Below the pieces are notes generated by a model. The model had not been told where the DNA came from and made no database searches. It saw only the letters and a program-made list of their open reading frames with translations. Below are positions 1 to 6,778 of a stretch of DNA of 10,561 nt, piece after piece. Origin of the DNA: Rhodocyclaceae bacterium (GTDB taxonomy: Bacteria; Pseudomonadota; Gammaproteobacteria; Burkholderiales; Rhodocyclaceae). The translations under genes were made by a program, and so were the position numbers. The stretch lies in assembly GCA_017444505.1 (NCBI GenBank), contig JAFSWK010000188.1, forward strand, positions 1 through 10,561. The letters run 5' to 3'. Position 1 is the stretch's first letter; every line of letters begins with the position of its first letter.

Positions 1-1
1 C

Positions 2-406
2 CCCGGCGCGCTGGCTGCCGAGCGCATCGCCGCGCTGCTCAACCTGCCGCGCGCCGCGCTGGAAAGCGCCCGACAAGACGCGCAGCCACTGCAAACGCCG
101 CTGTATTTGTTGCCGCGCGCCGAGCTGCTCACGCAACTGACCGCGCGGCTGGACGCTGGCCAGCCCACCGCCGTACTCGCCTTCACCCCCGTGCCCGCCG
201 CCCTGCGCAATCATCCGCTGCTCGTCTGGCACACCGCCCCGGCCAACGCCGCCCGCTACGCCCGTTCGCTCTACGCCACCTTGTTGCAGATTGAACGCTC
301 TCCGGCCAGTGCCGCGCTGGTACAAATGCCGCCCGGGCAACCCGCCTGGCACGCCCTCCGCACCCGCCTGCAACGCTACGCCACGCCCGGCGTGCCGCAC
401 AATTAA
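2..406 (+). CDS. Threonylcarbamoyl-AMP synthase, Sua5/TsaC2 type, C-terminal part (5' end outside window)
   Basis: This is the last 134 residues of an open frame that enters from the left edge and ends at TAA 404-406. The first residues (PGALAAERIAALLNLP) resemble the end of a YrdC domain, where the family reads RPG followed by a helix. The rest resembles the small C-terminal Sua5 domain: hydrophobic strands (TAVLAFTPVP), the typical helix YARSLYATLLQIE at about residues 80-92, then ALVQMPP and PAWHALRTRLQRYA at the end. The family makes threonylcarbamoyl-AMP from threonine, bicarbonate and ATP for t6A37 of ANN-decoding tRNAs, in the cytoplasm. The linker between the domains normally carries an S-H-Y-A-P type motif; here that place reads ARQDAQPLQTPL, so the motif is not recognisable. 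The catalytic YrdC domain lies outside the window, so the call rests on the C-terminal domain alone. Confidence 0.62.
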   Translation, partial: PGALAAERIAALLNLPRAALESARQDAQPLQTPLYLLPRAELLTQLTARLDAGQPTAVLAFTPVPAALRNHPLLVWHTAPANAARYARSLYATLLQIERSPASAALVQMPPGQPAWHALRTRLQRYATPGVPHN

Positions 407-488
407 GCTACCATAGCGCCCGCGCATCCCCCGCCACGTTTTCCGTAGTGCGCCCAACACACTGCCCCGCGCCGTATTTTCCAGAACA

Positions 489-1694
489 ATGAAAGACCTC
501 GCGTTTTACCGGCTGGCGCTGATTCTCGGCCTGATTTCGGCCATCGGCCCGTTTGCCATCGACATGTATCTGCCCGCCCTGCCCGAACTGGAGCGGGACT
601 TTCACGCCGCAGATGGCGGTGTGCAAATTACCCTCACCGTGTTTTTCCTCGCCACGGGCGTCGGGCAGCTCACTTACGGGCCGCTGTCCGACCGTTTCGG
701 GCGCAAGCCGCTGCTATTCGTCGGCCTGCTGATTTTCACGCTCGCCAGCATCGGCTGCGCACTGGCGCCGGATTTGCACTCGTTTAGCTGGCTGCGCTTT
801 CTCGAAGGGCTGGGCGCAGCCGGCTGCACGGTGATTACGCGCGCCATCGTGCGCGACCACTACAGCGGTGTGGATGCCACGCGCATGATGTCACTGCTGA
901 TTCTGATTTTCAGCGTCTGCCCGGTGCTGGCACCGATGACCGGCAGCTTTCTGATGCAACTCGGCGGCTGGCGTGCCATCTTCTGGATGGTAGCCTTTGC
1001 CGGCATCTGCGGCATTGTTCTGATAGCCACGCTGAAAGAAAGCCGCCGCGCGCACGTCAGCGCCCCGCAAGGCGGCGTCTTTCGCGCCACGTTTGCCGCC
1101 TACGGCACGCTGTTGCGCGACTGGCACTTTCTCGGCATCGTCGGCATGGGCGGCTTTGCCATGGCGGGATTTTTCGCCTATCTCGCCACCTCGTCCTTTG
1201 TCTTCATCCAGCACTACGGCTTTTCCGAACACCAATACAGTCTGGCCTTTGCACTCAACGCCATTGCCTTTACTGCCGTAGCGCAATTGAACGGCAAACT
1301 GTGCGCGCGCTTCGGCCTGGCGCGTGTAGTGCGCACGGCGCTGGCGCTGTGTCTGGGCTTTGTGCTCACGCTGCTGATTGTCTCGGGGCTGACCGACTTG
1401 CCCGCCTGGGCGCTGATGGCGCTGGTATTTTGCTGTTCCGCGATGATGGGCTGCGTCAACCCCGTCACCGCCGTGCTGGCGCTGGAAGACCATCCCCACA
1501 TTGCTGGTGCGGCGGCGGCCTTGATGGGCGCGCTGCAAATGCTCGTTGGCGGTCTGGGCATGGCCTTTGCCGGTTATATCAATGACGACACGCCCTTCCC
1601 CATGGCCTGCGGCATGGCGGTAGGCGTTGCGCTGGCCTTTACACTCGCCTGTTTCACGCTCTCCGCCCACGATTCCCGCAGGCTTTCCGCCTGA
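489..1694 (+). CDS. Bcr/CflA-family drug efflux MFS transporter
   Basis: A 401-residue inner-membrane protein of the major facilitator superfamily, close to the usual Bcr/CflA length, with about 12 hydrophobic segments. The first helix holds the family's hallmark AIDMYLPALP (residues 23-32). Motif A of the loop between helices 2 and 3 is GPLSDRFGRKP at 64-74, and WLRFLEGLGAAG at 101-112 is the arginine-bearing helix 4. CPVLAPMTGSFL at 144-155 matches the helix 5 antiporter motif of drug:H+ exchangers. Relatives export bicyclomycin, chloramphenicol, sulfonamides or small peptides by proton antiport; the substrate here cannot be read from sequence. The ATG at 489 gives the normal N-terminus, although no Shine-Dalgarno sequence precedes it. 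A GTG at 450 would add 13 residues with no family resemblance. The gene starts 82 bases after the Sua5 stop, and queC follows 24 bases downstream, so the two are probably co-transcribed. Confidence 0.92.
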   Translation: MKDLAFYRLALILGLISAIGPFAIDMYLPALPELERDFHAADGGVQITLTVFFLATGVGQLTYGPLSDRFGRKPLLFVGLLIFTLASIGCALAPDLHSFSWLRFLEGLGAAGCTVITRAIVRDHYSGVDATRMMSLLILIFSVCPVLAPMTGSFLMQLGGWRAIFWMVAFAGICGIVLIATLKESRRAHVSAPQGGVFRATFAAYGTLLRDWHFLGIVGMGGFAMAGFFAYLATSSFVFIQHYGFSEHQYSLAFALNAIAFTAVAQLNGKLCARFGLARVVRTALALCLGFVLTLLIVSGLTDLPAWALMALVFCCSAMMGCVNPVTAVLALEDHPHIAGAAAALMGALQMLVGGLGMAFAGYINDDTPFPMACGMAVGVALAFTLACFTLSAHDSRRLSA

Positions 1695-1706
1695 TTTTTT
1701 CCCCGC

Positions 1707-1712
1707 AAAGGA
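1707..1712 (+). promoter_or_regulatory. Ribosome binding site that sets the queC start
   Basis: AAAGGA lies six bases before the ATG at 1719. An in-frame TTG at 1713 directly abuts this site and cannot use it, so ATG 1719 is the likely start. Confidence 0.7.
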
Positions 1713-1718
1713 TTGCCC

Positions 1719-2426
1719 ATGTTGACCCTCGCCCCTGCCCCCCGCGCCGTCATTTTGCTCTCGGGCGGACTGGACTCCGCCACCTGTCTGGCGCTGGCGC
1801 GCAGACGCGGTTTTGACTGTTACGCCCTCTCGTTTGCCTACGGCCAGCGCCACAACGCCGAGCTTGCCGCCGCCCGCCGCATTGCCGAATCCCTGGGCGC
1901 CTGCGAACACCGCATCGCGCACGCCAATCTGGGCGAATTTGGCGGCTCCGCCCTCACCGACGCCGCCATCCGCATCCCCACCGACGGTGCCCCGCACGCC
2001 GAGAACGAAATCCCCGTCACCTATGTTCCCGCGCGCAACACCGTGCTGCTTGCCATGGCGCTGGGCTGGGCGGAAGTGCTTGAAGCCGACGACATTTTCA
2101 TCGGCGTCAACGCCGTCGACTACTCCGGCTACCCCGACTGCCGCCCGCAATACATCGAAGCCTTTGAAGCCATGGCCAACCTCGCCACCCGCCGCGCCAT
2201 TGAAGGCCAGCGCCTGCGCATTCACGCCCCGCTGATGCTGCTCTCCAAAGCCGAAATCATCCGCACCGGCGCAGAGCTGGGCATTGATTACAGCCAGACC
2301 GTCACCTGCTACCAGGCCGACGAAGAAGGCCGCGCCTGCGGCATCTGCGAAGCCTGTCGGCTACGCCGCGCCGGTTTCGCCGAAGCCAACATAGCCGACC
2401 CCACCCGCTACGCCACGCCGCAATAA
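1719..2426 (+). CDS. queC: 7-cyano-7-deazaguanine (preQ0) synthase QueC
   Basis: A 235-residue cytoplasmic enzyme of normal family length. QueC converts 7-carboxy-7-deazaguanine, ammonia and ATP to preQ0, a step towards queuosine at tRNA wobble position 34. The N-terminus carries the ATP-pyrophosphatase loop SGGLDS (residues 15-20). Further family blocks are SFAYGQRHNAEL (38-49), VTYVPARNT (100-108) and DYSGYPDCRPQYI (134-146). The C-terminal zinc site is complete: Cys197, then Cys207, Cys210 and Cys213 in a C-x9-C-x2-C-x2-C pattern. The start at 1719 is set by AAAGGA at 1707-1712. The gene follows the transporter by 24 bases and probably shares its transcript. No queD, queE or queF is visible beside it, so the rest of the pathway must lie elsewhere. 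Confidence 0.97.
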   Translation: MLTLAPAPRAVILLSGGLDSATCLALARRRGFDCYALSFAYGQRHNAELAAARRIAESLGACEHRIAHANLGEFGGSALTDAAIRIPTDGAPHAENEIPVTYVPARNTVLLAMALGWAEVLEADDIFIGVNAVDYSGYPDCRPQYIEAFEAMANLATRRAIEGQRLRIHAPLMLLSKAEIIRTGAELGIDYSQTVTCYQADEEGRACGICEACRLRRAGFAEANIADPTRYATPQ

Positions 2427-2448
2427 AAAACGCACACCGCCAAAGCCC

Positions 2449-2479
2449 GCAGGCGGGACAACTTTGTTGCCCCGCCTGC
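2449..2479 (+). terminator. Long hairpin after queC, possible terminator without a T-tract
   Basis: Starting 22 bases after the queC stop, a perfect 9-bp stem (GCAGGCGGG at 2449-2457 with CCCGCCTGC at 2471-2479) continues through one A/C mismatch into a 4-bp stem (CAAC/GTTG), closed by a TTT loop. It could end the queC transcript. No T-run follows on the plus strand, so it would be a weak intrinsic terminator, a Rho-dependent end protected by a hairpin, or an mRNA 3' stabiliser. The rest of the gap (2427-2629) holds a 14-bp palindrome at 2520-2533 and the likely promoter region of the next gene, but no credible small gene. Confidence 0.45.
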
Positions 2480-2570
2480 TGTGTCTGCGCGGCTCTGGCT
2501 CCGGCGAGTGACGCACCGACCCGGCGCGCCGGGCGCGGAATTGCCTGCGTTTTTCGGCGGTGTTGTGCGC

Positions 2571-2598
2571 TTGGGCGCAGCGGGCGGCTGGCTACAAT
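2571..2598 (+). promoter_or_regulatory. Possible promoter of the FlgT-like gene
   Basis: TACAAT at 2593-2598 matches the sigma-70 -10 consensus at five of six positions. It lies 31 bases before the start codon. The best -35 candidate, TTGGGC at 2571-2576, is only a half match with a 16-base spacer. The call rests on the -10 box and its location in the only sizeable gap of the block. Confidence 0.4.
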
Positions 2599-2629
2599 GT
2601 TCGCTATCTGCATTCGGGAGAAAAGGCTC

Positions 2630-3886
2630 ATGCGAACGTCCATTTTGCGCGCCTGCCTTGCGGCCTTGCTGCTGGGGATGAGCGTATCCGTACTGGCGCA
2701 GGCGCAAACCGTTACCGTCGCCGGTGAAGCGGCCATTGTCGGCAATGATGTCGCGGGCGCGCGCGAAGCGGCGCTGCGCAATGCGCTGGCCGCCGCCGCC
2801 CGCACGGGCAGTATGCGGGTCAGCAGTCAGCAGCGGGTGGAAAACAGCGTGCTGGAAAGCGACCAGACAACCTTGCAGACCGATGCCCGCGTCTTGCGCC
2901 ATACGGTGCTGAAAGAAGGGCGGCAGGGGGCGACGTATCAGGTGCTCATCCGCGCCGAACTGGGCGACGATGGCGGCGCGCGCATCGATGAGGCCGCAGC
3001 GCCGCAGGCGTGTCGTTCGGGCTACACCAAACGGCTGCTGATTGGCGGTTTTCCGCTCGCCCGTCCGGAAGAACTCGGTCAAGACGAACTGGCCGGTTAC
3101 GCGCAGCTTACCGCGCGCGAAATGGCGCGTTATATCAATCCGGACATTCCCGTGCTGGTCGACACGCAAGGCGCGCTGCAAGTGCGTTTCGCGCTGCCCG
3201 AGACGGTCAGCCCCGACGTGCCGCTTGAGCCGCAAACCTGGGCACAGGTGCGCGACGCCGCCCGCCGCCACCGCGCGCAATACGTGCTGGTGGGGATGTT
3301 CCGCATCATGGCGCAAGAGCGCGCCAATGAGCGTTTTCCGCCGCTGGAAGGCTGGCTGGATGGCGACAACAAGGCGCGCGTGCTGGTCATGGATGCGCTG
3401 GTGCTTGATGCCTTTAGCTCTTCGTGCGTCGCCCGCCAGCGTTTTGCCACGCGCATCCGCCGCCTGCCCATTCTGGAAAACCGCAAGGCGCTGGAAGTGC
3501 CGGACACGGTGCGATTCGGCAGCGCCGAGCATTTCGAAACGCCCTTTGGCGCGGCCTATTTTGAGCTGATTCGCAAAGTGGTCGACTGGGCGGGCGCATC
3601 CGTCAGTTGCCTGCCCTTTGGCGCGCGCGTGGTAAAAGTCGACGGCACGCGCATGTATATCGACGCCGGCGCCGAACAAGGTCTGGCCAACGGCGACCGC
3701 CTGCGCGCCCTGCGTCTGGTCGGCGAGACGCCCGTGCGCAGTCTGGACGGCGAACTGCTCGGCATGGAAAAAAGCGCCGCCGGCGAAGCCGTCATCCGCT
3801 CGGTCTACCCGCGCTTTGCGATTCTGGAATTCCCCAACAAAGGCACGCCGCCGCTGAAAGCGGGCGACGAAGTCTATGGCCCCTAG
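2630..3886 (+). CDS. Secreted FlgT-like protein (flagellar assembly protein T family)
   Basis: A 418-residue protein starting at ATG 2630, nine bases after GGAG (2617-2620). An in-frame ATG at 2597 would put 11 residues before the signal peptide and is unlikely. Residues 1-25 form a signal peptide (MRTSILRACLAALLLG, then VLAQA), probably cut after Ala23 or Ala25, so the protein should be periplasmic. Residues 27-110 resemble the FlgT N-terminal domain: a strand, then AREAALRNALAAAAR, the region VENSVLESD, and YQVLIRAEL. Residues 130-320 fit the middle domain, beginning KRLLIGGFPLARPEEL. Residues 332-416 fit the small beta-barrel C-terminal domain (VVKVDGTRMYIDAGAEQG). Three cysteines (128, 266, 327) remain after cleavage and could form a disulfide. 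In Vibrio, FlgT builds the outer ring of the flagellar basal body. No other flagellar gene is in the window, so the role is inferred from family resemblance only. Confidence 0.65.
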   Translation: MRTSILRACLAALLLGMSVSVLAQAQTVTVAGEAAIVGNDVAGAREAALRNALAAAARTGSMRVSSQQRVENSVLESDQTTLQTDARVLRHTVLKEGRQGATYQVLIRAELGDDGGARIDEAAAPQACRSGYTKRLLIGGFPLARPEELGQDELAGYAQLTAREMARYINPDIPVLVDTQGALQVRFALPETVSPDVPLEPQTWAQVRDAARRHRAQYVLVGMFRIMAQERANERFPPLEGWLDGDNKARVLVMDALVLDAFSSSCVARQRFATRIRRLPILENRKALEVPDTVRFGSAEHFETPFGAAYFELIRKVVDWAGASVSCLPFGARVVKVDGTRMYIDAGAEQGLANGDRLRALRLVGETPVRSLDGELLGMEKSAAGEAVIRSVYPRFAILEFPNKGTPPLKAGDEVYGP

Positions 3887-4785
3887 TTTGCTTGGGGGGA
3901 GGTTGACCGCGCCCGCCGTCCCGGTTTCAGCGAACCCAGATAGATGGCCAGCAGGGTGAGTGCTGTGCCGCTCCATTGCGGGGCGGTGATGGGTTTGTGC
4001 AGGAAGAAGTAGTCGATGAACAGGGCGGCGATGGGTTCGGTCAGGAGCAGCAGGCCGGTGAGCGTCAGGGACAGGCGCGGTACGCACCAGGCAATCAGCC
4101 CCCAGGCGCAGCATTGCATGACGGCACCGTAGACGAAAATCCAGCCCCAGGCTTGCCAGGTGGCGGGATAGAGCCGTTCGGCGTCAAACAGGAATGCGGG
4201 CGCGAGCAGCGCCACCATGCCGCCAGCGCCGATGAGAATCATCAGCGGCAAAATGGCGATGCGCTCGCATTCGTGCGCTTTGCGGATGCAGGCCATGGAA
4301 CCGGCGAGCATCGCGCCAGAGGCGATGCCGAAGAAAAAGCCCCACGGCGCGCGCGTGTTGTGGCCAAACTCCGGCCAGGCGATGCAGGCCACACCCACGG
4401 TAGCCAGCAGCAGGCTGACGAGTTGCAGCGGCGTTTGCCGTTCGTGAAAGCATAGATAGCCGATGGCGGCGAGAAAGAAAATTTGCAGGCTGTTGAGCAG
4501 CGTGGCGATGCCGGGGCCGACGGCGTAAATGCTTTCATGCCAGAAGGCGAGGTCAAAGGCGAGCATTGCGCCTGAGCCGAGGGCAAACGCGATGGCGCGG
4601 CGGTGTTGCGGGAAGGGCTGACCGAGATGGCGGCGCAGCAGCAGAAAAATGCCGCTGGCGACCAGTAGCCGCCAGAAGGCGATGGCGTAGGCGCCGACGT
4701 CCACATGCGCGACGATGATGCTGCCCAGCCCGAAGAGTACGCAGCCGAAAACAAGACCGGCGGCGGCAGTGCGTTCGCTGTTCAT
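3883..4785 (-). CDS. EamA-family (drug/metabolite superfamily) transporter
   Basis: A 300-residue integral inner-membrane protein with about ten hydrophobic helices arranged as two EamA repeats, roughly residues 8-136 and 148-286. The first repeat carries AIAFWRLLVASGIFLLL (34-50), and the second ends in LLLLTEPIAALFIDYFFL (245-262) followed by PQWSGTALTLLAIYLGS, the usual shape of the family. The tail is short and basic. Members export amino acids, metabolites or drugs; the substrate cannot be assigned. The ATG at 4785 lies 9 bases after the uppP stop, in the same reading frame, with no Shine-Dalgarno sequence. Translation therefore probably depends on coupling to uppP, with which it should share a transcript. 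The stop overlaps the stop of the convergent FlgT-like gene within one CTAG. Confidence 0.9.
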   Translation of the reverse strand: MNSERTAAAGLVFGCVLFGLGSIIVAHVDVGAYAIAFWRLLVASGIFLLLRRHLGQPFPQHRRAIAFALGSGAMLAFDLAFWHESIYAVGPGIATLLNSLQIFFLAAIGYLCFHERQTPLQLVSLLLATVGVACIAWPEFGHNTRAPWGFFFGIASGAMLAGSMACIRKAHECERIAILPLMILIGAGGMVALLAPAFLFDAERLYPATWQAWGWIFVYGAVMQCCAWGLIAWCVPRLSLTLTGLLLLTEPIAALFIDYFFLHKPITAPQWSGTALTLLAIYLGSLKPGRRARSTSPQAN

Positions 4786-4794
4786 GCGGGCGGT

Positions 4795-5592
4795 TTAGAA
4801 GGAAAAACCGAACCAGACGAGCAGGAAGATGCCCAGCGCGATGCGATAGAGGACGTAGGGCATCATGCCGGTGCGGTCCAGCAACTGCATGAAAAAGCGG
4901 ATGCACAGGTAGGCGCTGACGCCGGAAATTACCGCGCCCAGCAAGAGTTCGCGCCAGGCCACAGGGTCGGGACTCACAATCAGGTCGCGCGTAATCAGCG
5001 TGGCCGAGGCGAGGATGGTGGGGATGGAGAGCAGAAAGGAAAAACGCGCCGCCGTGGTGCGGTTCATGCCTAGCGCCAGCCCTGCGGTAATCGTGATGCC
5101 CGAGCGCGAAGTGCCGGGAATCAGCGCGATGGCCTGCGCCAGTCCGATGAGGACGGCGTCTTTCCAGCCGATCGTGGCGCGTGCGCCGCGTCCAAAGCGG
5201 TCGGCCACGCCCAGCAGGATGCCGAAGAAGATGGAGGTGCAGGCCAGCAGCGTGGCGTGGCGGGCGTAGCCGCTAATCCAGTCTTTGCACAGCAGACCAA
5301 AAATGACGACCGGCACGGTGCCCACGACGACGCACCAGGCGAGTTTGGCTTCTTCGTTCCAGTGCCCGGCAAAGACGCGCAGGCCAGAGACAATCAGGCC
5401 GCGCAGCTCGTCGCGGAAATACAGCAGCACGGCGGCCAGCGTGCCGATGTGCACGGCAACGTCAAAGGCCACACCCTGGTCTGGCCAGCCGAAAAGCTCC
5501 GGCACGAGAATCAGGTGGGCAGAGCTGGAAATGGGCAAAAATTCGGTCAGCCCTTGCACGATGGCAAGCACGAGTATCTGGATGAAGTCCAT
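4795..5592 (-). CDS. uppP: Undecaprenyl-diphosphatase UppP/BacA
   Basis: A 265-residue integral membrane enzyme of normal length. It removes one phosphate from undecaprenyl diphosphate to recycle the lipid carrier for peptidoglycan and other envelope polymers; overproduction of relatives gives bacitracin resistance. Both signature regions are intact: QGLTEFLPISSSAH at 13-26 with the essential Glu17, the serine cluster and His26, and PGTSRSG at 159-165 with the catalytic Arg163. The hydrophobic profile, with about eight segments, fits the family. The ATG at 5592 gives the standard N-terminus (MDFIQILVLAIVQG), although no Shine-Dalgarno sequence precedes it. The tal terminator ends only about 30 bases upstream, so uppP either has its own promoter in that small space or inside the end of tal, or depends on readthrough. 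The EamA transporter gene follows after 9 bases. Confidence 0.97.
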   Translation of the reverse strand: MDFIQILVLAIVQGLTEFLPISSSAHLILVPELFGWPDQGVAFDVAVHIGTLAAVLLYFRDELRGLIVSGLRVFAGHWNEEAKLAWCVVVGTVPVVIFGLLCKDWISGYARHATLLACTSIFFGILLGVADRFGRGARATIGWKDAVLIGLAQAIALIPGTSRSGITITAGLALGMNRTTAARFSFLLSIPTILASATLITRDLIVSPDPVAWRELLLGAVISGVSAYLCIRFFMQLLDRTGMMPYVLYRIALGIFLLVWFGFSF

Positions 5593-5621
5593 GACGATGA
5601 AATGCGCGCGGCGAGAGGTGG

Positions 5622-5654
5622 AAAAAGGAAAACGCCCCGATGCGCGGGGCGTTT
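5622..5654 (-). terminator. Intrinsic terminator of tal
   Basis: On the minus strand a perfect 10-bp stem (AAACGCCCCG with CGGGGCGTTT, plus coordinates 5630-5639 and 5645-5654) closes a 5-base loop. It is followed by a T-rich tract read TTCCTTTTT (down to 5622). It begins 12 bases after the tal stop and ends about 30 bases before the uppP start. Confidence 0.9.
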
Positions 5655-5666
5655 GGCGGGCGTATA

Positions 5667-6707
5667 TCAGGCGACCAGCGCGAGCAAGGCGGCGTAGGCG
5701 GTGCGGAATTGTTTTAGACCTTCTTTTTGCAGGCGCTCGCCCAGTGCGTCCAGACGGATGCCTTGCTGCGCGAGCACGTTCAGGTGTGAGCGCGCGTGCG
5801 CGAGGTCGTTTTCCGCTTCCAGCGTGGCTTGCACCTGATCGTGCGCGAGCAAGGCGGCGAGCGTGGCCGGCGGCAGCGTGGTGACGGTGGGGCCGCCAAT
5901 GAGCGGTTCCACGTAATGCAGCGCGGAATAGGCGGGGTTTTTCGTGCCTGTGCTCGCCCGTAGCAGCGGCTGCGGCGGCAGGTCGTGCTCGGCAAACAGC
6001 TTTTTCGCCTCGGCGAAGGCGATGCGGGCGATGGCGATGGCGCTCTCGCCGCGTTGCTGCGGCGGCAGTTGCGGATCCAGCGCGGTGTCGGTGCGGCTCA
6101 AAAAGAGGCTGGCGACCGAGTGCACGCTGTTCAGGTCTTTGCCTTCGGCGCGGCGCCGTTCCAGCGCGCGCACCCAGGCTTCGGCGCTGGCGCGGGCGTG
6201 TACCAGCGAAAAAATCAGCGTGATGTTGGTATGAATGCCGTCGACGGTAAGGGTTTCCATCGCCTGCAAACCGGCGGGCGTGGCGGGAATCTTGATGAGC
6301 AGGTTCGGGCGGGCGACGGCGGCGGCCAGCCTGCGCGCGGCGGCGACCGTACCGGCGGCGTCATCGGCCAGCGCGGGCGAGACTTCCAGACTGACGTAGC
6401 CTTCGCGCCCGTCGCTGTGGCGGTGAAATGGCGCCAGCAGGTCGCAGGCGGCGCGCACGTCTGCAATCACCAGGGCTTCGTAGCGGGCTTCCGGATTCGG
6501 CTCCGTGGCTTTCAGGCGGGCAAGGTCGGCGGCGTAGTGCTGGCCGTCGCGCAGCGCGGCGTGAAAGATGGCGGGATTGGTGGTGATGCCGCGCACACCT
6601 TGCGCAATCAGGCGTTTCAGCTCGCCGCTGGCGAGAATGTCGCGGGAAAGATTGTCCAGCCAGACTTGCTGGCCGAGGGCGTGGATTTGATCAAGCAGGG
6701 TTTTCAT
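5667..6707 (-). CDS. tal: Transaldolase
   Basis: A 346-residue cytoplasmic enzyme of the non-oxidative pentose phosphate pathway. It moves a dihydroxyacetone unit from sedoheptulose 7-phosphate to glyceraldehyde 3-phosphate. The length and motifs fit the longer bacterial transaldolase class. The N-terminus has WLDNLSRDIL at 16-25 with the conserved Asp, then GVRGITTNPAIF at 37-48. The Schiff-base lysine is Lys139 in NLLIKIPAT (135-143), followed by GLQAMETLTVDGIHTNITLIFS. The phosphate-binding end carries RASTGTKNPAYSALHYVEPLIG (around 250-271). The ATG at 6707 matches the family start; no Shine-Dalgarno sequence precedes it. The frame stays open upstream to 7061, but that part is the shadow of sodB on the same strand. 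The gene lies directly behind the sodB terminator and has its own terminator. Confidence 0.96.
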   Translation of the reverse strand: MKTLLDQIHALGQQVWLDNLSRDILASGELKRLIAQGVRGITTNPAIFHAALRDGQHYAADLARLKATEPNPEARYEALVIADVRAACDLLAPFHRHSDGREGYVSLEVSPALADDAAGTVAAARRLAAAVARPNLLIKIPATPAGLQAMETLTVDGIHTNITLIFSLVHARASAEAWVRALERRRAEGKDLNSVHSVASLFLSRTDTALDPQLPPQQRGESAIAIARIAFAEAKKLFAEHDLPPQPLLRASTGTKNPAYSALHYVEPLIGGPTVTTLPPATLAALLAHDQVQATLEAENDLAHARSHLNVLAQQGIRLDALGERLQKEGLKQFRTAYAALLALVA

Positions 6708-6727
6708 GGCGATTGGCTGGGGATGTG

Positions 6728-6756
6728 AAAACGGCTTCCCGCGCGGGGAAGCCGTT
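6728..6756 (-). terminator. Intrinsic terminator of sodB
   Basis: A perfect 11-bp inverted repeat (AACGGCTTCCC at 6730-6740 with GGGAAGCCGTT at 6746-6756) surrounds a 5-base loop. On the minus strand the stem runs into TTTT (6731-6728) and then CACATCC. It starts 22 bases after the sodB stop. The T-tract is short, so termination may be partial. The tal start codon lies only about 20 bases further on. Confidence 0.82.
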
Positions 6757-6778
6757 CGGGAAGAAGAATGGGGCGATG

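Noticed and set aside
406..488. Promoter for the MFS transporter (TACCAT at 408-413)
   Set aside because: Only four of six matches, no -35 box, and some 70 bases upstream; too weak to annotate.
891..2225. 444-codon open frame on the minus strand opposite the MFS transporter and queC
   Set aside because: Low-complexity Gly/Gln/Arg-rich translation with no domain; it lies antisense to two well-supported genes and is explained by GC-rich codon bias.
2408..4114. 568-codon minus-strand open frame opposite the FlgT-like gene
   Set aside because: It crosses a gene boundary, overlaps the end of the EamA gene in another frame, and its translation resembles no family.
5985..6728. 247-codon plus-strand open frame opposite tal, and a 238-codon one opposite sodB (6713-7429)
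   Set aside because: Both are antisense to enzymes with intact catalytic residues and look like frame shadows.
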